The position numbers and the translations under genes are program-made. Of a DNA stretch of 64,000 bases, positions 8,327 through 18,961 are shown piece after piece. Source of the stretch: an uncultured Duncaniella sp. GTDB lineage: Bacteria; Bacteroidota; Bacteroidia; Bacteroidales; Muribaculaceae. The notes beneath the pieces are model-generated. The model had not been told where the DNA came from. It was given only the letters and a program-made list of their open reading frames with translations, and made no database searches. Position 1 is the stretch's first letter. Each line of letters starts with the position of its first letter. The DNA is taken from positions 1-64,000 of the forward strand of contig CAJUKP010000009.1 of the NCBI GenBank assembly GCA_910587165.1. The letters are read 5' to 3'.

Positions 8327-10594
8327 ATGGGATACAGGTCCGCGACATATCAGCTGCTCATCGCCGCAATGTTGACACTCGTGTGTTCAACATCATGCGC
8401 CGACGTTACAGACAGTCCCTCCCTGCCCGTGGATGTATCTCTCACCATCCGTATCCCTGGATCAAGGACATCCGGCGGACAGTCCAATGAATCCGGAGTC
8501 AACAGTCTCACCCTGTGGTTCTACAAAGCGTCAGGATTCGACGAACACACCTCAGCCGCAATGTGGAGCTACGTCCTCCCGCAATCCGGGATATTCAACG
8601 GTGAGACAGACATCGCTTTCTCTCTGCCTATGGATATCCGGAGCGGCCTTCTGACCGGAGAGTCCACCTGCATCGTATACGCCATGGCCAATGCCGCCAT
8701 ACCGGCAGACATCACAGACCCGACGGTGGCCCGGCTCAGAAAACTGAAATCCACCACAAACTTTGGAAGTGGCGAGGAACCTGATGAGTTTCTCATGGAC
8801 GCACTCGACACAATCCCGCTTCATGAAAGAAAACTGACCGGCGAGATCCGGCTCACACGTCTTGCCTCCCGCATCACCCTGCGTCTCAACATCACAGGAT
8901 GCGAAGGCTATGATCCTGCGGATCCCGGAAGACTCCGGGCGTGGCTTTCATTCGGCTCAGACGTAGCTTCGCTGGATCTTGATCCTGCCAACACCGGTGT
9001 TTTCAGCCATGAGATCTCCGACAATTCAGGAAACGGTTTCACCCCATCAAAAGATGGCTCCTACCTCCTCTCCCCTTCATTCTACACATATCCGGCCGCT
9101 TTACCTGACGATGCGCGTATAACCCTAAGGGCAAACTGGAAAAATCTCGAGAACGGCAGCTCTGACGATTATTTCTACAATATCCCCCTGAGCGGTCTCT
9201 CCGGACGGATCGGGCGCAATCATTCATACGACATCTCTGTCAATCTCAGAAGTCCCGGATCACCCTATCCCGACAATCCTACAGAACTTCTCGGCCAGAA
9301 TCTGTCGGTTCACCCATGGAACCGGGTATCGTTCGACGCCGAGGCCGACTGTGTGCGCTATCTCATTTTCGGCAACAACAGTTCCGACCTTGATAATATG
9401 TCCCGGTTCGAGGCCACAGACCGGACCGAAATTCTGCTACCTTTCACATCTTCCCATCCTGTGGAGCTGGCGGATATCATCATGGAATGGGATGATATCA
9501 CCGGATCGGTTGATATGTCAGGGCAAAGAACTCTTTCCGTCAAAGATCGCATCTCCACTTTCGAGGAATATAATGCCGATGCCGCATCGCTTCTTGGCGT
9601 GACGGTCGACAATGAGACATCCACCCTGAAGTTCGCCCGCGGCCTTTTCCACCTCACGGCATCCGCATCCGGTGAGATCACCGTCCATCCCGACATCAAA
9701 GCCATAACACCTTTCCGCTTCATTCTCCATCTCCGCCATTGCGACAACAAGACCTTCACAACAACAGTGGCCCTGACTCAATATCCGCCCATATACCTCA
9801 CACGGTCCATTTCCGAGGAAGGCTCATCACACGACATTTTCGTCAACGGCTACGGCGGCAACCAAACCCTCTCTTCTGAAGAAGGCAAAGGTTTTGTATC
9901 CGTCTCCTCTCCGGACAATACCGGTGACGATCCCATCTATCTCGGGAGTATCTCAGACAACAACACGGCAGGCAACAGGAATATCTACACCGTCCATGCA
10001 TCCCGATCACCCTCCGACATAATCATAATAGCGGATCCACGTTCGCTTTTCATTGACAACAATCTCTCCGGCAGCGCATCTGCCGACGGGAGCTGGACCA
10101 GACCTGATACATCGGGCAAAATGCTCACTCATTATTATCCTGTAATGACCGGCGAGGGCTACTCTCATTTCATGGCCCCGGTTTTCAGTATGGCCTCACA
10201 GTTGGCCGAAGGTGGCGAGCTTACCGAAACACAGGCCCGAAGACGTTGCGCATCGTATCAGGAGCATGGGAAACCCGCCGGCAGGTGGCGCATACCGACT
10301 TTTACAGAGTTTGAACTCCTCGCCACGATGTCGGCCCGCGGACTCATTCCTCCGATTTTCGGATCACCCTCAGGGAACGGGAACACAGCCACCTATTGGA
10401 CAAACAACGGGGCGGTCACTGTCAATCTCATCACCGGAGAACTGACTCATATCCCTCCGGGGGATACCGCCGGAATGAAATGCCGTGTCAGATGTGTCTA
10501 CGATGACTGGTACTGGCAGGCGTCTGACTGCGACACAGAAACATTCACATGGGGCGACACTCCGCGCGACCTCTCACGAACTTTACTGCAATGA
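8327..10594 (+). CDS. Large fimbrial lipoprotein with lectin-like C-terminal domain, probable tip subunit
   Basis: The protein has 755 residues with a lipoprotein signal (STSC). An N-terminal fimbrillin-like region (VDVSLTIRIPGSR, then VNSLTLWFYKASG) is followed by a middle beta region. The last 150 residues hold motifs such as GRWRIPTFTEFELLATM, ATYWTNNGAVTVN and CRVRCVYDDWYW. That pattern recalls the DUF1566/FISUMP and C-type-lectin-like folds found at the end of many Bacteroidetes surface proteins. A tip adhesin that binds a host or bacterial ligand is a reasonable inference. The stop overlaps the next start (ATGA). Confidence 0.75.
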   Translation: MGYRSATYQLLIAAMLTLVCSTSCADVTDSPSLPVDVSLTIRIPGSRTSGGQSNESGVNSLTLWFYKASGFDEHTSAAMWSYVLPQSGIFNGETDIAFSLPMDIRSGLLTGESTCIVYAMANAAIPADITDPTVARLRKLKSTTNFGSGEEPDEFLMDALDTIPLHERKLTGEIRLTRLASRITLRLNITGCEGYDPADPGRLRAWLSFGSDVASLDLDPANTGVFSHEISDNSGNGFTPSKDGSYLLSPSFYTYPAALPDDARITLRANWKNLENGSSDDYFYNIPLSGLSGRIGRNHSYDISVNLRSPGSPYPDNPTELLGQNLSVHPWNRVSFDAEADCVRYLIFGNNSSDLDNMSRFEATDRTEILLPFTSSHPVELADIIMEWDDITGSVDMSGQRTLSVKDRISTFEEYNADAASLLGVTVDNETSTLKFARGLFHLTASASGEITVHPDIKAITPFRFILHLRHCDNKTFTTTVALTQYPPIYLTRSISEEGSSHDIFVNGYGGNQTLSSEEGKGFVSVSSPDNTGDDPIYLGSISDNNTAGNRNIYTVHASRSPSDIIIIADPRSLFIDNNLSGSASADGSWTRPDTSGKMLTHYYPVMTGEGYSHFMAPVFSMASQLAEGGELTETQARRRCASYQEHGKPAGRWRIPTFTEFELLATMSARGLIPPIFGSPSGNGNTATYWTNNGAVTVNLITGELTHIPPGDTAGMKCRVRCVYDDWYWQASDCDTETFTWGDTPRDLSRTLLQ

Positions 10595-13308
10595 CACCGT
10601 CACGCACCACATATCTTGCAGTCAGGATGCTCCTGTTGCTTCTGCTTCTATCCGGATGCTCCGATTCCCGCTTCGCCATGAGTCCCCGGGGTGACACCTG
10701 TGTCTCTGTCACACTTGATGCCGTCATTCCGGTATTCCACTTCACCGGTGGACTCTCCAGATCGCTCACATCCGATCCTGATCCGTCTGAGATGAAGATT
10801 CACATTCTCATTTTCGACTCCGATGGCCTCATGTCGGGTTACATAAAGCCTCGGGACATTGAATTCGTGGGCTATGACCCTTCATCGGGGACCGCACGAT
10901 TCAATATAAAGGACTTTCCCACCGGACACGACCGCATTATCCATGTGATAGCCACCGGAATCGACGATCTCACCGATCCCGGCAAAGTCATCGGTGCTGA
11001 AAACATTTCATCAATGGCCTGCGAAAGCGCCGTTATGCCCTCCCTCGTGATTGGAAACGACAACGGTGCCTGCTGGGCCCGCTGTAAGCTCCCTGTCATT
11101 GATTCCGACACCGGCATATCGGTGAGACTTCTTAGGAACTACTGCGGTCTGTCAGTGCACTACACCGGAAGCGACGGCAACTTTGAGCTGCTTGGCTATA
11201 CCGTTGCCAACCGCCCGGCCATCGGGACTGTCACACCTTATCTGACGGACGGCGACGGCTTTTTCTCCTCCTTTTTCGATTCACCCGGCTCCCCGGTCGG
11301 TTACGGGGAGATACTTGACAGCGGCTACCATGCTGTCAGCCCGTCTGATATTCTCAGCCATCTCGACAATACCACCCCTGCCCGGATAGAGCAGAATCTC
11401 ACCCTTGACCCTGTATACTTTTACGAGCGGTCCGGAGGTGGCACTGATCCGACCTATGTCATAATAAAAGGCAGATTCAAGGGCACCGAGTGCTTCTACC
11501 GGGCCGAGATCGGTTCTCTTTCCGATAAAGGATTCGTGCATCTCGATCTCCTCCGCAACTTCCATTACACCATGAACATCACCGGAATATACACACAAGG
11601 TGCCACAAGTGTGGAAGAAGCCATGCGCTCAGTCCCAATCAATACCCTCTCCAACACAACAACCATCCCACAGAACATATATTCGATAAACCGGTCGGGA
11701 TTCACGGTCGAGGTCAGTCAACCACGCCTCACCATAGTCACCTCTTCACCACAGACCCTTCGGTTCAGATATCTGACGGAAGGTCAGCCGGTCGATCCTT
11801 CCGGACTCAGCATAAACAATGTCCGTGCAGACTCACGGGCCACATCTCCCGGCAATCTTGACCATCTTTCCGGAGATGTGATCAAGGAGGCGGTTCTGGA
11901 ATCGCCCGATGCCGAAGGATGGTACACCCTGCATATAACCCCGAACGAGGCGCCTGCCACCGGAACCTTGACACAGGAAATCTCAATCGCCCACAGTTCA
12001 GCCCCGGGCTTTGACCGCATCGTCACACTCGTAAGACGCAACCCTTGGACAACTGAGAATATCAGCCACAGCGGCAACCCCTCCTCCACCCCTATGTCGC
12101 GGTTTGACATAATATATGGCATCCCGGCAGGACTTGACGAATCCCTCTTCCCGCTCGACATAATATTCGAATCAGACAAGCAGAATATCGTCACCACATC
12201 CGGCAGTCCTCTTTCAGTCGAGGTGCTTCCACAGAGCGGTTTCGCCGGAGGAAGCTCCGGCCCCGTAATAGCATATAGCAGACGCGTGGAGTGGTCTGAA
12301 TATGCACCATACGCTGCCACAGGCCTCACGCTGACAAATCCTTTCATACTCACATCCGACAGCAACTCCGACTCGGCTTATCCTACGGGACGCATAGACC
12401 TCAACGACAATCCGGGACGTGAGGCCAACAACTCCACCGGAAATTTTGCCATCCGGATCTCAGACTCCTCCGGATACATCGCCCCTGCGATAGAAAACAT
12501 CCGGCGCACTCCGGCATTCGGACCCGTAACGTTGGGATGGGACAATCTTGGCTCGGCTTCATCTGATATGCCGGCTGAGAACTTGATTCCCACCAATAAG
12601 GCCAACGCTCCTTTCACTCTTTTCTACCGTCTGCCTGCCGATCTGACCGAGAGTGAATTCACCGACGGAAAAATGGACGTGACAATAAGCTCTTCAATAG
12701 CATTGAACCCCGCCGCTGAGACCCCACACGGTCTCCGTGCCGATGGCGACAATTTCCTCCAGACCATTTCATTCCGGGAATATTCATCAAATCCCGTATT
12801 CTCGGCACCGTTCCTTCTCCCAGCTGGCGCTTCTCCCTTTGACATTTCAGTCTCCTCTCCGTCACTTGCCACTGCAACCGCAACCATCACAAGAACAAAG
12901 TATAAAATAGCCAGGGTAGTATGGGATAACAAATCTTATACCGAAAACTATACCATCCCACAGGAATTATATAGAGATCCAATCTCAACAAATTATACAA
13001 TATGGTCCCTGTATTACAGGTTTGTCATTCCGGAAAGCGGTTTCGGGGATGGGATACTTTTCACTATCCGCTGCTCTGAGAATTATCTGCAATACGACAG
13101 AGATGAAAACCGTCCCTTTGATCTTACAATAAGTGACGACGGGAAAACAGCTACACAATTCGTAAAATATCAGGAATACAAAGATCACAAATATAACATC
13201 ATCGCTCCGTTCAGACTCAAACCCTCCGAAGTGACTGAATTCACCATCTCTGTCTCGGCATCTATCGTTGAGGAATCATCTATTGAAGTTTACAGGGGTT
13301 TGCTCTGA
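10591..13308 (+). CDS. Very large fimbrial-operon lipoprotein (DUF4906-like)
   Basis: ATG at 10591 overlaps the previous stop and starts a lipoprotein signal (LLSGC); the frame upstream is only the shadow of the preceding gene. The product has 905 residues. The N-terminal third resembles fimbrillin/DUF4906 proteins (MKIHILIFDSDG, then HVIATG and RLLRNYCGLSVHY). The remainder is several repeated beta domains with similar DNFLQTISFREYSS or NFAIRISDSSG elements, which suggests an extended stalk. It is the last gene of the operon, with no hairpin visible after it. It may be a second tip or shaft protein. Confidence 0.7.
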   Translation: MTPSRTTYLAVRMLLLLLLLSGCSDSRFAMSPRGDTCVSVTLDAVIPVFHFTGGLSRSLTSDPDPSEMKIHILIFDSDGLMSGYIKPRDIEFVGYDPSSGTARFNIKDFPTGHDRIIHVIATGIDDLTDPGKVIGAENISSMACESAVMPSLVIGNDNGACWARCKLPVIDSDTGISVRLLRNYCGLSVHYTGSDGNFELLGYTVANRPAIGTVTPYLTDGDGFFSSFFDSPGSPVGYGEILDSGYHAVSPSDILSHLDNTTPARIEQNLTLDPVYFYERSGGGTDPTYVIIKGRFKGTECFYRAEIGSLSDKGFVHLDLLRNFHYTMNITGIYTQGATSVEEAMRSVPINTLSNTTTIPQNIYSINRSGFTVEVSQPRLTIVTSSPQTLRFRYLTEGQPVDPSGLSINNVRADSRATSPGNLDHLSGDVIKEAVLESPDAEGWYTLHITPNEAPATGTLTQEISIAHSSAPGFDRIVTLVRRNPWTTENISHSGNPSSTPMSRFDIIYGIPAGLDESLFPLDIIFESDKQNIVTTSGSPLSVEVLPQSGFAGGSSGPVIAYSRRVEWSEYAPYAATGLTLTNPFILTSDSNSDSAYPTGRIDLNDNPGREANNSTGNFAIRISDSSGYIAPAIENIRRTPAFGPVTLGWDNLGSASSDMPAENLIPTNKANAPFTLFYRLPADLTESEFTDGKMDVTISSSIALNPAAETPHGLRADGDNFLQTISFREYSSNPVFSAPFLLPAGASPFDISVSSPSLATATATITRTKYKIARVVWDNKSYTENYTIPQELYRDPISTNYTIWSLYYRFVIPESGFGDGILFTIRCSENYLQYDRDENRPFDLTISDDGKTATQFVKYQEYKDHKYNIIAPFRLKPSEVTEFTISVSASIVEESSIEVYRGLL

Positions 13309-13382
13309 ACCAAACCGCCCCTCCCTCCGTTAAAAATTTATCCGAAACTATTTATTTTTATTCACCCGATAAGAAAACATAT

Positions 13383-14225
13383 ATGGATTTGAACGGGCGG
13401 CGTGAAAGCCGCAATGTTGACGACCGCCGCGGAAGGCGTATGGGCACTGGCCTGAAAGTCGGTGGAGGCATTGGAGCCGTGATCATCGCCGCCATAATCG
13501 CATGGGTATCCGGAGGCAGCCCCCTGGATGTGATCACCTCAAATGCCGGACAGCTTCTCGGAGGCGGCGACGGAGAGTATGCACAAAGCTACACCCCGAC
13601 CGCCGAGGAAGAAGAACTTGCACGTTTCTCCCGACAGATCCTCGCCGGAACCGAAGATGTATGGACCAAACTGTTCGAAGAAAAAGGGATGCAATACGAA
13701 CCGCCACGGCTCGTGTTGTTCAACGATGCCGTCCGCAGCGGATGCGGCAACGCCTCGGCCTCGGTCGGTCCGTTCTATTGCTCGGCTGACGAGTGTCTCT
13801 ACATCGACCTCTCATTCTTCTCAAATATGCGCCGCGATCTTGGTGCGGACGGCGACTTCGCCTATGCCTATGTGATAGCGCACGAGGTGGGACACCATGT
13901 GCAGCATCTGCTCGGCACCCTTGACGATGCCCACTCCCGGATGTCAAGTCTCAGCGAAGCCGACGCCAACAGAATCAGCGTCGGTCTGGAACTGCAGGCC
14001 GACTACTATGCCGGCGTCTGGGCGCATCATGACAATGTAATGTTCGGATCGCTCGAGCCGGGCGACGTTGAGGAAGCCCTTGATGCCGCCGCCAAGATAG
14101 GCGATGACTATCTCCAGAAGAAGGCACAGGGCTATTCAGTGCCCGAGTCATTCACCCACGGCACCTCCGCGCAACGGTCCGCGGCATTGCGCTCCGGACT
14201 GTCAACCGGCAAATTCCCCCAGTAG
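13383..14225 (+). CDS. ypfJ: YpfJ-type neutral zinc metallopeptidase family protein
   Basis: The protein has 280 residues. It opens with the family signature GRRESRNVDDRRG, then one membrane segment (about 22-44), and carries the zinc-protease motif AHEVGHHVQH at about residues 163-172 with a downstream LELQADYYAGVWAH block containing the third ligand. The protein is predicted to be anchored in the inner membrane with the catalytic domain outside the cytosol. The physiological substrate of this widespread family is not known. It is a single gene, with a convergent terminator before guaB. Confidence 0.9.
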   Translation: MDLNGRRESRNVDDRRGRRMGTGLKVGGGIGAVIIAAIIAWVSGGSPLDVITSNAGQLLGGGDGEYAQSYTPTAEEEELARFSRQILAGTEDVWTKLFEEKGMQYEPPRLVLFNDAVRSGCGNASASVGPFYCSADECLYIDLSFFSNMRRDLGADGDFAYAYVIAHEVGHHVQHLLGTLDDAHSRMSSLSEADANRISVGLELQADYYAGVWAHHDNVMFGSLEPGDVEEALDAAAKIGDDYLQKKAQGYSVPESFTHGTSAQRSAALRSGLSTGKFPQ

Positions 14226-14249
14226 AACCCATGCGCATATATACGACAA

Positions 14250-14281
14250 AAGAGGAGGACAGTGGTCGCCGTCCTCCTCTT
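14250..14281. terminator. Bidirectional terminator between ypfJ and guaB
   Basis: A perfect 11-bp stem (14250-14260 with 14271-14281, AAGAGGAGGAC) and a 10-nt loop sit between the two convergent genes. Plus-strand U-rich sequence (TCTTTC) follows on the right. It can serve both directions. Confidence 0.8.
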
Positions 14282-14293
14282 CTTTCATATACG

Positions 14294-15787
<1,494 letters not shown>

Positions 15788-15797
15788 TTATTGCGTG

Positions 15798-15830
15798 CAA
15801 AGATAGTCATTTTTAATGAAACATACACAA
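15798..15830 (-). promoter_or_regulatory. Promoter of guaB
   Basis: On the minus strand TATCTTTG (15798-15805) matches the TAnnTTTG box, with a TTG at 15828-15830 as the upstream element (22-bp spacer). The leader to the ATG would be about 20 nt. Confidence 0.7.
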
Positions 15831-15849
15831 TAATTCAAGCTAAATTACC

Positions 15850-15857
15850 TAAATTTG
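15850..15857 (+). promoter_or_regulatory. TAnnTTTG box immediately before the L,D-transpeptidase gene
   Basis: TAAATTTG at 15850-15857 ends only 4 nt before the ATG at 15862. If transcription begins at the usual distance from this box, the mRNA would have almost no 5' leader. No good TTTG element lies 20 bp upstream. Confidence 0.5.
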
Positions 15858-15861
15858 CATT

Positions 15862-16503
15862 ATGAAAAGACACATAACCTCATTCCTTACTCTGGCAGCC
15901 CTCGCTGTTTCGGCGCAGACGCCGGAAGCGCAACTGCCTGACTGTGAGTTTTCGCCGCTGGTGACGGAACTGATCGGATCCTACCGATCCACCGCCGCTC
16001 CCATCCTCCCGGAAATAGAGCCGGAAGTGTGGGCCGAGATTGATTGTGCCGTTTCAGCCGCTCCGGGCAGGATGCGGCTCCTCAAGAACATCGTGGTCGA
16101 CAAGCCCCACACCCGCCTGTATGTGATCAACGCTTTCGGCGACACTCTGAGCCGTTACAGGGTATGCGCATCCGCCAAGCGCGGGCAAAAGGCGGGGAAA
16201 GATGACTGGCGCACTCCCGAAGGACGCTTCAAGATCTACGGAGTCTACAATTCCACCGACTGGACATACAAGGACACGAAAGACAAATGCTACGGCCCGT
16301 TTTTCATAGCCCTTCTCACTCCGCCATTCTACGGAATAGGAATCCACGGCACCAATGCCCCCTCATCTGTCCCGGGGCGCCGGAGCCATGGATGTATGCG
16401 TATGCACAACGAAGACATAGTCCGTGTGCGCCGTATGGTCGACAAGGATTCGCGCGTCACCGTGCTCCCCGACCCGGTGGAGACCACCGTAGCAGCCAAC
16501 TGA
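15862..16503 (+). CDS. L,D-transpeptidase (YkuD domain), exported
   Basis: The protein has 213 residues with a signal peptide (about 1-19, ending VSAQ). The YkuD domain spans about residues 78-200 and carries the conserved IGIHGTN and SHGCMRM motifs; the Cys in SHGC is the nucleophile and the two His are conserved. Such enzymes make 3-3 cross-links in peptidoglycan or link proteins to it, in the periplasm. The phrase TPEGRFKIYGVYNS is the usual substrate-side strand. It is a single gene between guaB (divergent) and a channel-like gene (convergent, 11 bp away). Confidence 0.9.
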   Translation: MKRHITSFLTLAALAVSAQTPEAQLPDCEFSPLVTELIGSYRSTAAPILPEIEPEVWAEIDCAVSAAPGRMRLLKNIVVDKPHTRLYVINAFGDTLSRYRVCASAKRGQKAGKDDWRTPEGRFKIYGVYNSTDWTYKDTKDKCYGPFFIALLTPPFYGIGIHGTNAPSSVPGRRSHGCMRMHNEDIVRVRRMVDKDSRVTVLPDPVETTVAAN

Positions 16504-16514
16504 CCCTTCCGGCA

Positions 16515-18239
16515 TCAGAGATCGTAACCGTCAAATCCGATATCCTTCCGGCGGAGCATCTTCCCGTTGTCGGGCATAGGGACGCCGGCCAGATCGGAAG
16601 AGATCACCCCTGCCATCGCCTTGGCTATGGCTATGCGGCGCGGATCCCACAGCAGTTTGTCCCATTCGACCCTCAACACGATATTGTTGACATCCGGATT
16701 GAGCCTGATCTTCCTAATGAAATTGTTGGCAGACGCCGTCGTGTGATACATCTGATGGTCGGTATCCAACCCGAACTCCTCTTTCATCGCCGCCGACAGA
16801 TCTCCGTAGAATTTACGGTAGGTATCCTCATCGTGCACGAACATATCATCACCTCCCATACGGCTGTCACCCTTGGGGCCGCCGATACCGACATGGATCT
16901 GCGTGGGATACTCCGGCTCAAGCGCACCGCTTGACACCAGGACGGTCACTCCCCACCCGTCCGGACGGTTGAGCAGCGTCTCCACATCGTCGAGATACTC
17001 CCCGAGTCCCTCCACCGAGTCACGGTCGCCGGCGAAAGCATAATATGATTTATAGGGAGCACGCTCCCCCTTCTCGCGGGAGATATAGTTGAATCCGCCG
17101 ATCAGGGCGAGATAGAATGCGAAATTCCCCACACAGGCGTCGACCATGCTTGACGGGGAGATGATGGTGATTTTCGACCCGCGGTCGATCATGCAGCCAT
17201 ACGGCTTGTTGACCGGAAAATGCTCTATGGCCACGCGGTCGGGCACATGGCGTGTCATCGGCACCGTGGAGGCGAGATTGATCAGCCTGAAACCGGGTCC
17301 GTAGTTCACCGCCTCGTTCAGATTGTCGTTCTTCATGTTGAGCACCACCTTCGCGTCAGCGTCCGACCGGAACGGCGGCACAATCTGATAGCCGCTCAGT
17401 CGGTCGAGTTTACGCTCGAACACCTTGCGCAGCTTCCCGGCATCCTCGCGCACCTCGGTGGCCTTCTTGTCATCCTCGATAGCCTCGGTGAATCCTGCCC
17501 CGATTATACCTGCCGGCACCGCCACAATGGCTATTCCGAGCAGACCCACAAGACACGCTATCACCCGGCCCGCGAATGTGATGGGGGGAGTTCCCGCAAA
17601 CTCACCAGGGTCACCTATATACTGGGCGAATGCCCATATCACGGAGACAAATCCGTTGTCATACACATCCGGCTGGGCGTCATGCTCCGCAAAGAACAGA
17701 AGCAGACTCAGTATGACGGTGATTATCACCAGAAACTGCATGGATATGAGCAGCTCATGCTTTTTGGCAGCCACAGCCCCGGTGAGCAGCCTGAACGATT
17801 TCATATATCGCGAGATGCGGAACAGACGCACCACCCTCGCCGTCCTCAGTATCTTGAACGCCGCCACCGGCAACGGGAAAAGCCACTGCAGGTAGAACGG
17901 GAACGTCGAGAGCACATCTATGGCACCGTAGAACGAGAAACAATATTTCAGCCTACCCTTCCACCCTTTGTAAACCGGATTGATAAGCGGAGCCACCCAG
18001 ATGCGCAGCGCCACCTCGACGGTGAAAAACACCAGAGTGCCTATATCAATCCACAACAAAATCCGGCGGAGGGCCGGATCTATGTGAAATGTGGAGAGGA
18101 AAATCTCTATCGTGCTCAGAAGTATCATGAACACAATGAGATAGTCCACCAGATTATGCCACTGCCGCGTGTGCAGGTCGTCGTCGAGCGCTCTCGCAAG
18201 ATTAAGTTTGAGTGTGTCGATCCTTTCTCTCAGAGTCAT
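16515..18239 (-). CDS. Voltage-gated-channel-like ion transporter with large C-terminal cytosolic domain
   Basis: The protein has 574 residues. The N-terminal 250 form an ion-transport domain with six predicted membrane helices, including an S4-like helix with regularly spaced arginines (ILRTARVVRLFRISRYMKSF). The expected potassium filter TVGYGD is not present; in its place the pore loop reads WAFAQYIGDPGEFAGTPPITFAG. The remaining 320 residues are soluble and not recognisable as RCK or cyclic-nucleotide domains; they include YGCMIDRGSKITIISPSSMVD and HVGIGGPKGDSRMGGDDMF. Ion selectivity is therefore uncertain. It follows a 58-aa gene by 8 bp. Confidence 0.8.
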   Translation of the reverse strand: MTLRERIDTLKLNLARALDDDLHTRQWHNLVDYLIVFMILLSTIEIFLSTFHIDPALRRILLWIDIGTLVFFTVEVALRIWVAPLINPVYKGWKGRLKYCFSFYGAIDVLSTFPFYLQWLFPLPVAAFKILRTARVVRLFRISRYMKSFRLLTGAVAAKKHELLISMQFLVIITVILSLLLFFAEHDAQPDVYDNGFVSVIWAFAQYIGDPGEFAGTPPITFAGRVIACLVGLLGIAIVAVPAGIIGAGFTEAIEDDKKATEVREDAGKLRKVFERKLDRLSGYQIVPPFRSDADAKVVLNMKNDNLNEAVNYGPGFRLINLASTVPMTRHVPDRVAIEHFPVNKPYGCMIDRGSKITIISPSSMVDACVGNFAFYLALIGGFNYISREKGERAPYKSYYAFAGDRDSVEGLGEYLDDVETLLNRPDGWGVTVLVSSGALEPEYPTQIHVGIGGPKGDSRMGGDDMFVHDEDTYRKFYGDLSAAMKEEFGLDTDHQMYHTTASANNFIRKIRLNPDVNNIVLRVEWDKLLWDPRRIAIAKAMAGVISSDLAGVPMPDNGKMLRRKDIGFDGYDL

Positions 18240-18247
18240 TTCTCCTC

Positions 18248-18424
18248 CTATCTTCTTTTTTTCTTTTTCTTAGTTCCGAAGAGCGCGTTCAGCACCATTC
18301 CGCCCACCTTGCGTTCCAGCCCGTGACGGGTCGTGGGGATACCTGTCGCTCTCGCTATCTTCTGTTTCACGCCGGTGATGCCCACAGCGCGTTTCCATGA
18401 GAATGATAATCCGGGTATCTTCAT
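18248..18424 (-). CDS. Small conserved basic protein
   Basis: The protein has 58 residues from ATG at 18424 (MKIPGLSFSWKRAVGITG); a longer frame exists upstream, but this start fits the family as I remember it. Short proteins with the pattern SWKRALG...KQKIARATGIPTT are common in Bacteroidales genomes and annotated as hypothetical. This one ends in a very basic tail, KKKKKRR. It is only 8 bp upstream of the channel-like gene and probably cotranscribed. Its function is unknown. Confidence 0.65.
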   Translation of the reverse strand: MKIPGLSFSWKRAVGITGVKQKIARATGIPTTRHGLERKVGGMVLNALFGTKKKKKRR

Positions 18425-18536
18425 GACATCTTTACAGGAATATGAAACAAAGAGCAAAAACAATTATGGTGAGAATCCACTTGAGGCAACCTTTGATGAT
18501 ATCCATGACTGTGTTTTTTTACGGTATAAAACAAAA

Positions 18537-18583
18537 GATGTGCCGGAGTTCATGCCGGTGCGACGGCAGCTTTCCGGCACATC
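18537..18583 (-). terminator. Terminator of the TerB/OmpA operon
   Basis: A 10-bp perfect stem (GATGTGCCGG at 18537-18546 with its complement at 18574-18583), read on the minus strand, is followed by TTTTGTTTTAT. It lies 15 bp beyond the stop of the last gene of the eight-gene operon. Positions 18425-18536 hold no gene. Confidence 0.75.
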
Positions 18584-18597
18584 CTTGGGTCAAATCC

Positions 18598-18912
18598 TTA
18601 CTCCTTGCCGGCAGCGGCCAGAGTGATATCGTTGTCGCTCAGTTTGGTGTCGGCGGGATTGGCCACCTGCACACCGATGCCATACATCTCGGTGAGTTTC
18701 TTCTCGAAGTTGCCAACACGCAGGTTGGAGCCGAATGTCTGCTCGCCACCCTTGGCGCCGGAGGTCATGAGAGAGCCGAGTGTGGCCTCGTCGTCAGCCT
18801 TGGCCTTGCAGGTTGCGGTTGTATAGACGCGGAGTGATGCGCCGAAAGCCTTCTTGAAGTTTGCCTTGAGGGTCTTGACCTTCATGCGGCTGTCAATTCT
18901 GAGATCTGCCAT
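18598..18912 (-). CDS. Conserved-type hypothetical protein, eighth gene of the TerB/OmpA operon
   Basis: The protein has 104 residues and is soluble. It starts MADLRIDSRMKVKTLKANF, continues with FGASLRVYTT, and later NFEKKLTEMYGIGVQV and SDNDITLA. From memory, small proteins with KVKTL..F...FG..LRVY followed by GN.EK....GI.VQ occur in other bacteria beside stress-type genes, but I cannot name the family. The pattern suggests two similar alpha/beta halves, perhaps an internal duplication. It is the last gene of the operon, 49 bp after the TerB-like 345-aa gene, and is followed by a terminator. Confidence 0.7.
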   Translation of the reverse strand: MADLRIDSRMKVKTLKANFKKAFGASLRVYTTATCKAKADDEATLGSLMTSGAKGGEQTFGSNLRVGNFEKKLTEMYGIGVQVANPADTKLSDNDITLAAAGKE

Positions 18913-18961
18913 TTTTGAAATGTTGTTAAATTGTTAAACGGATATTGATTGTTTATCAAAC

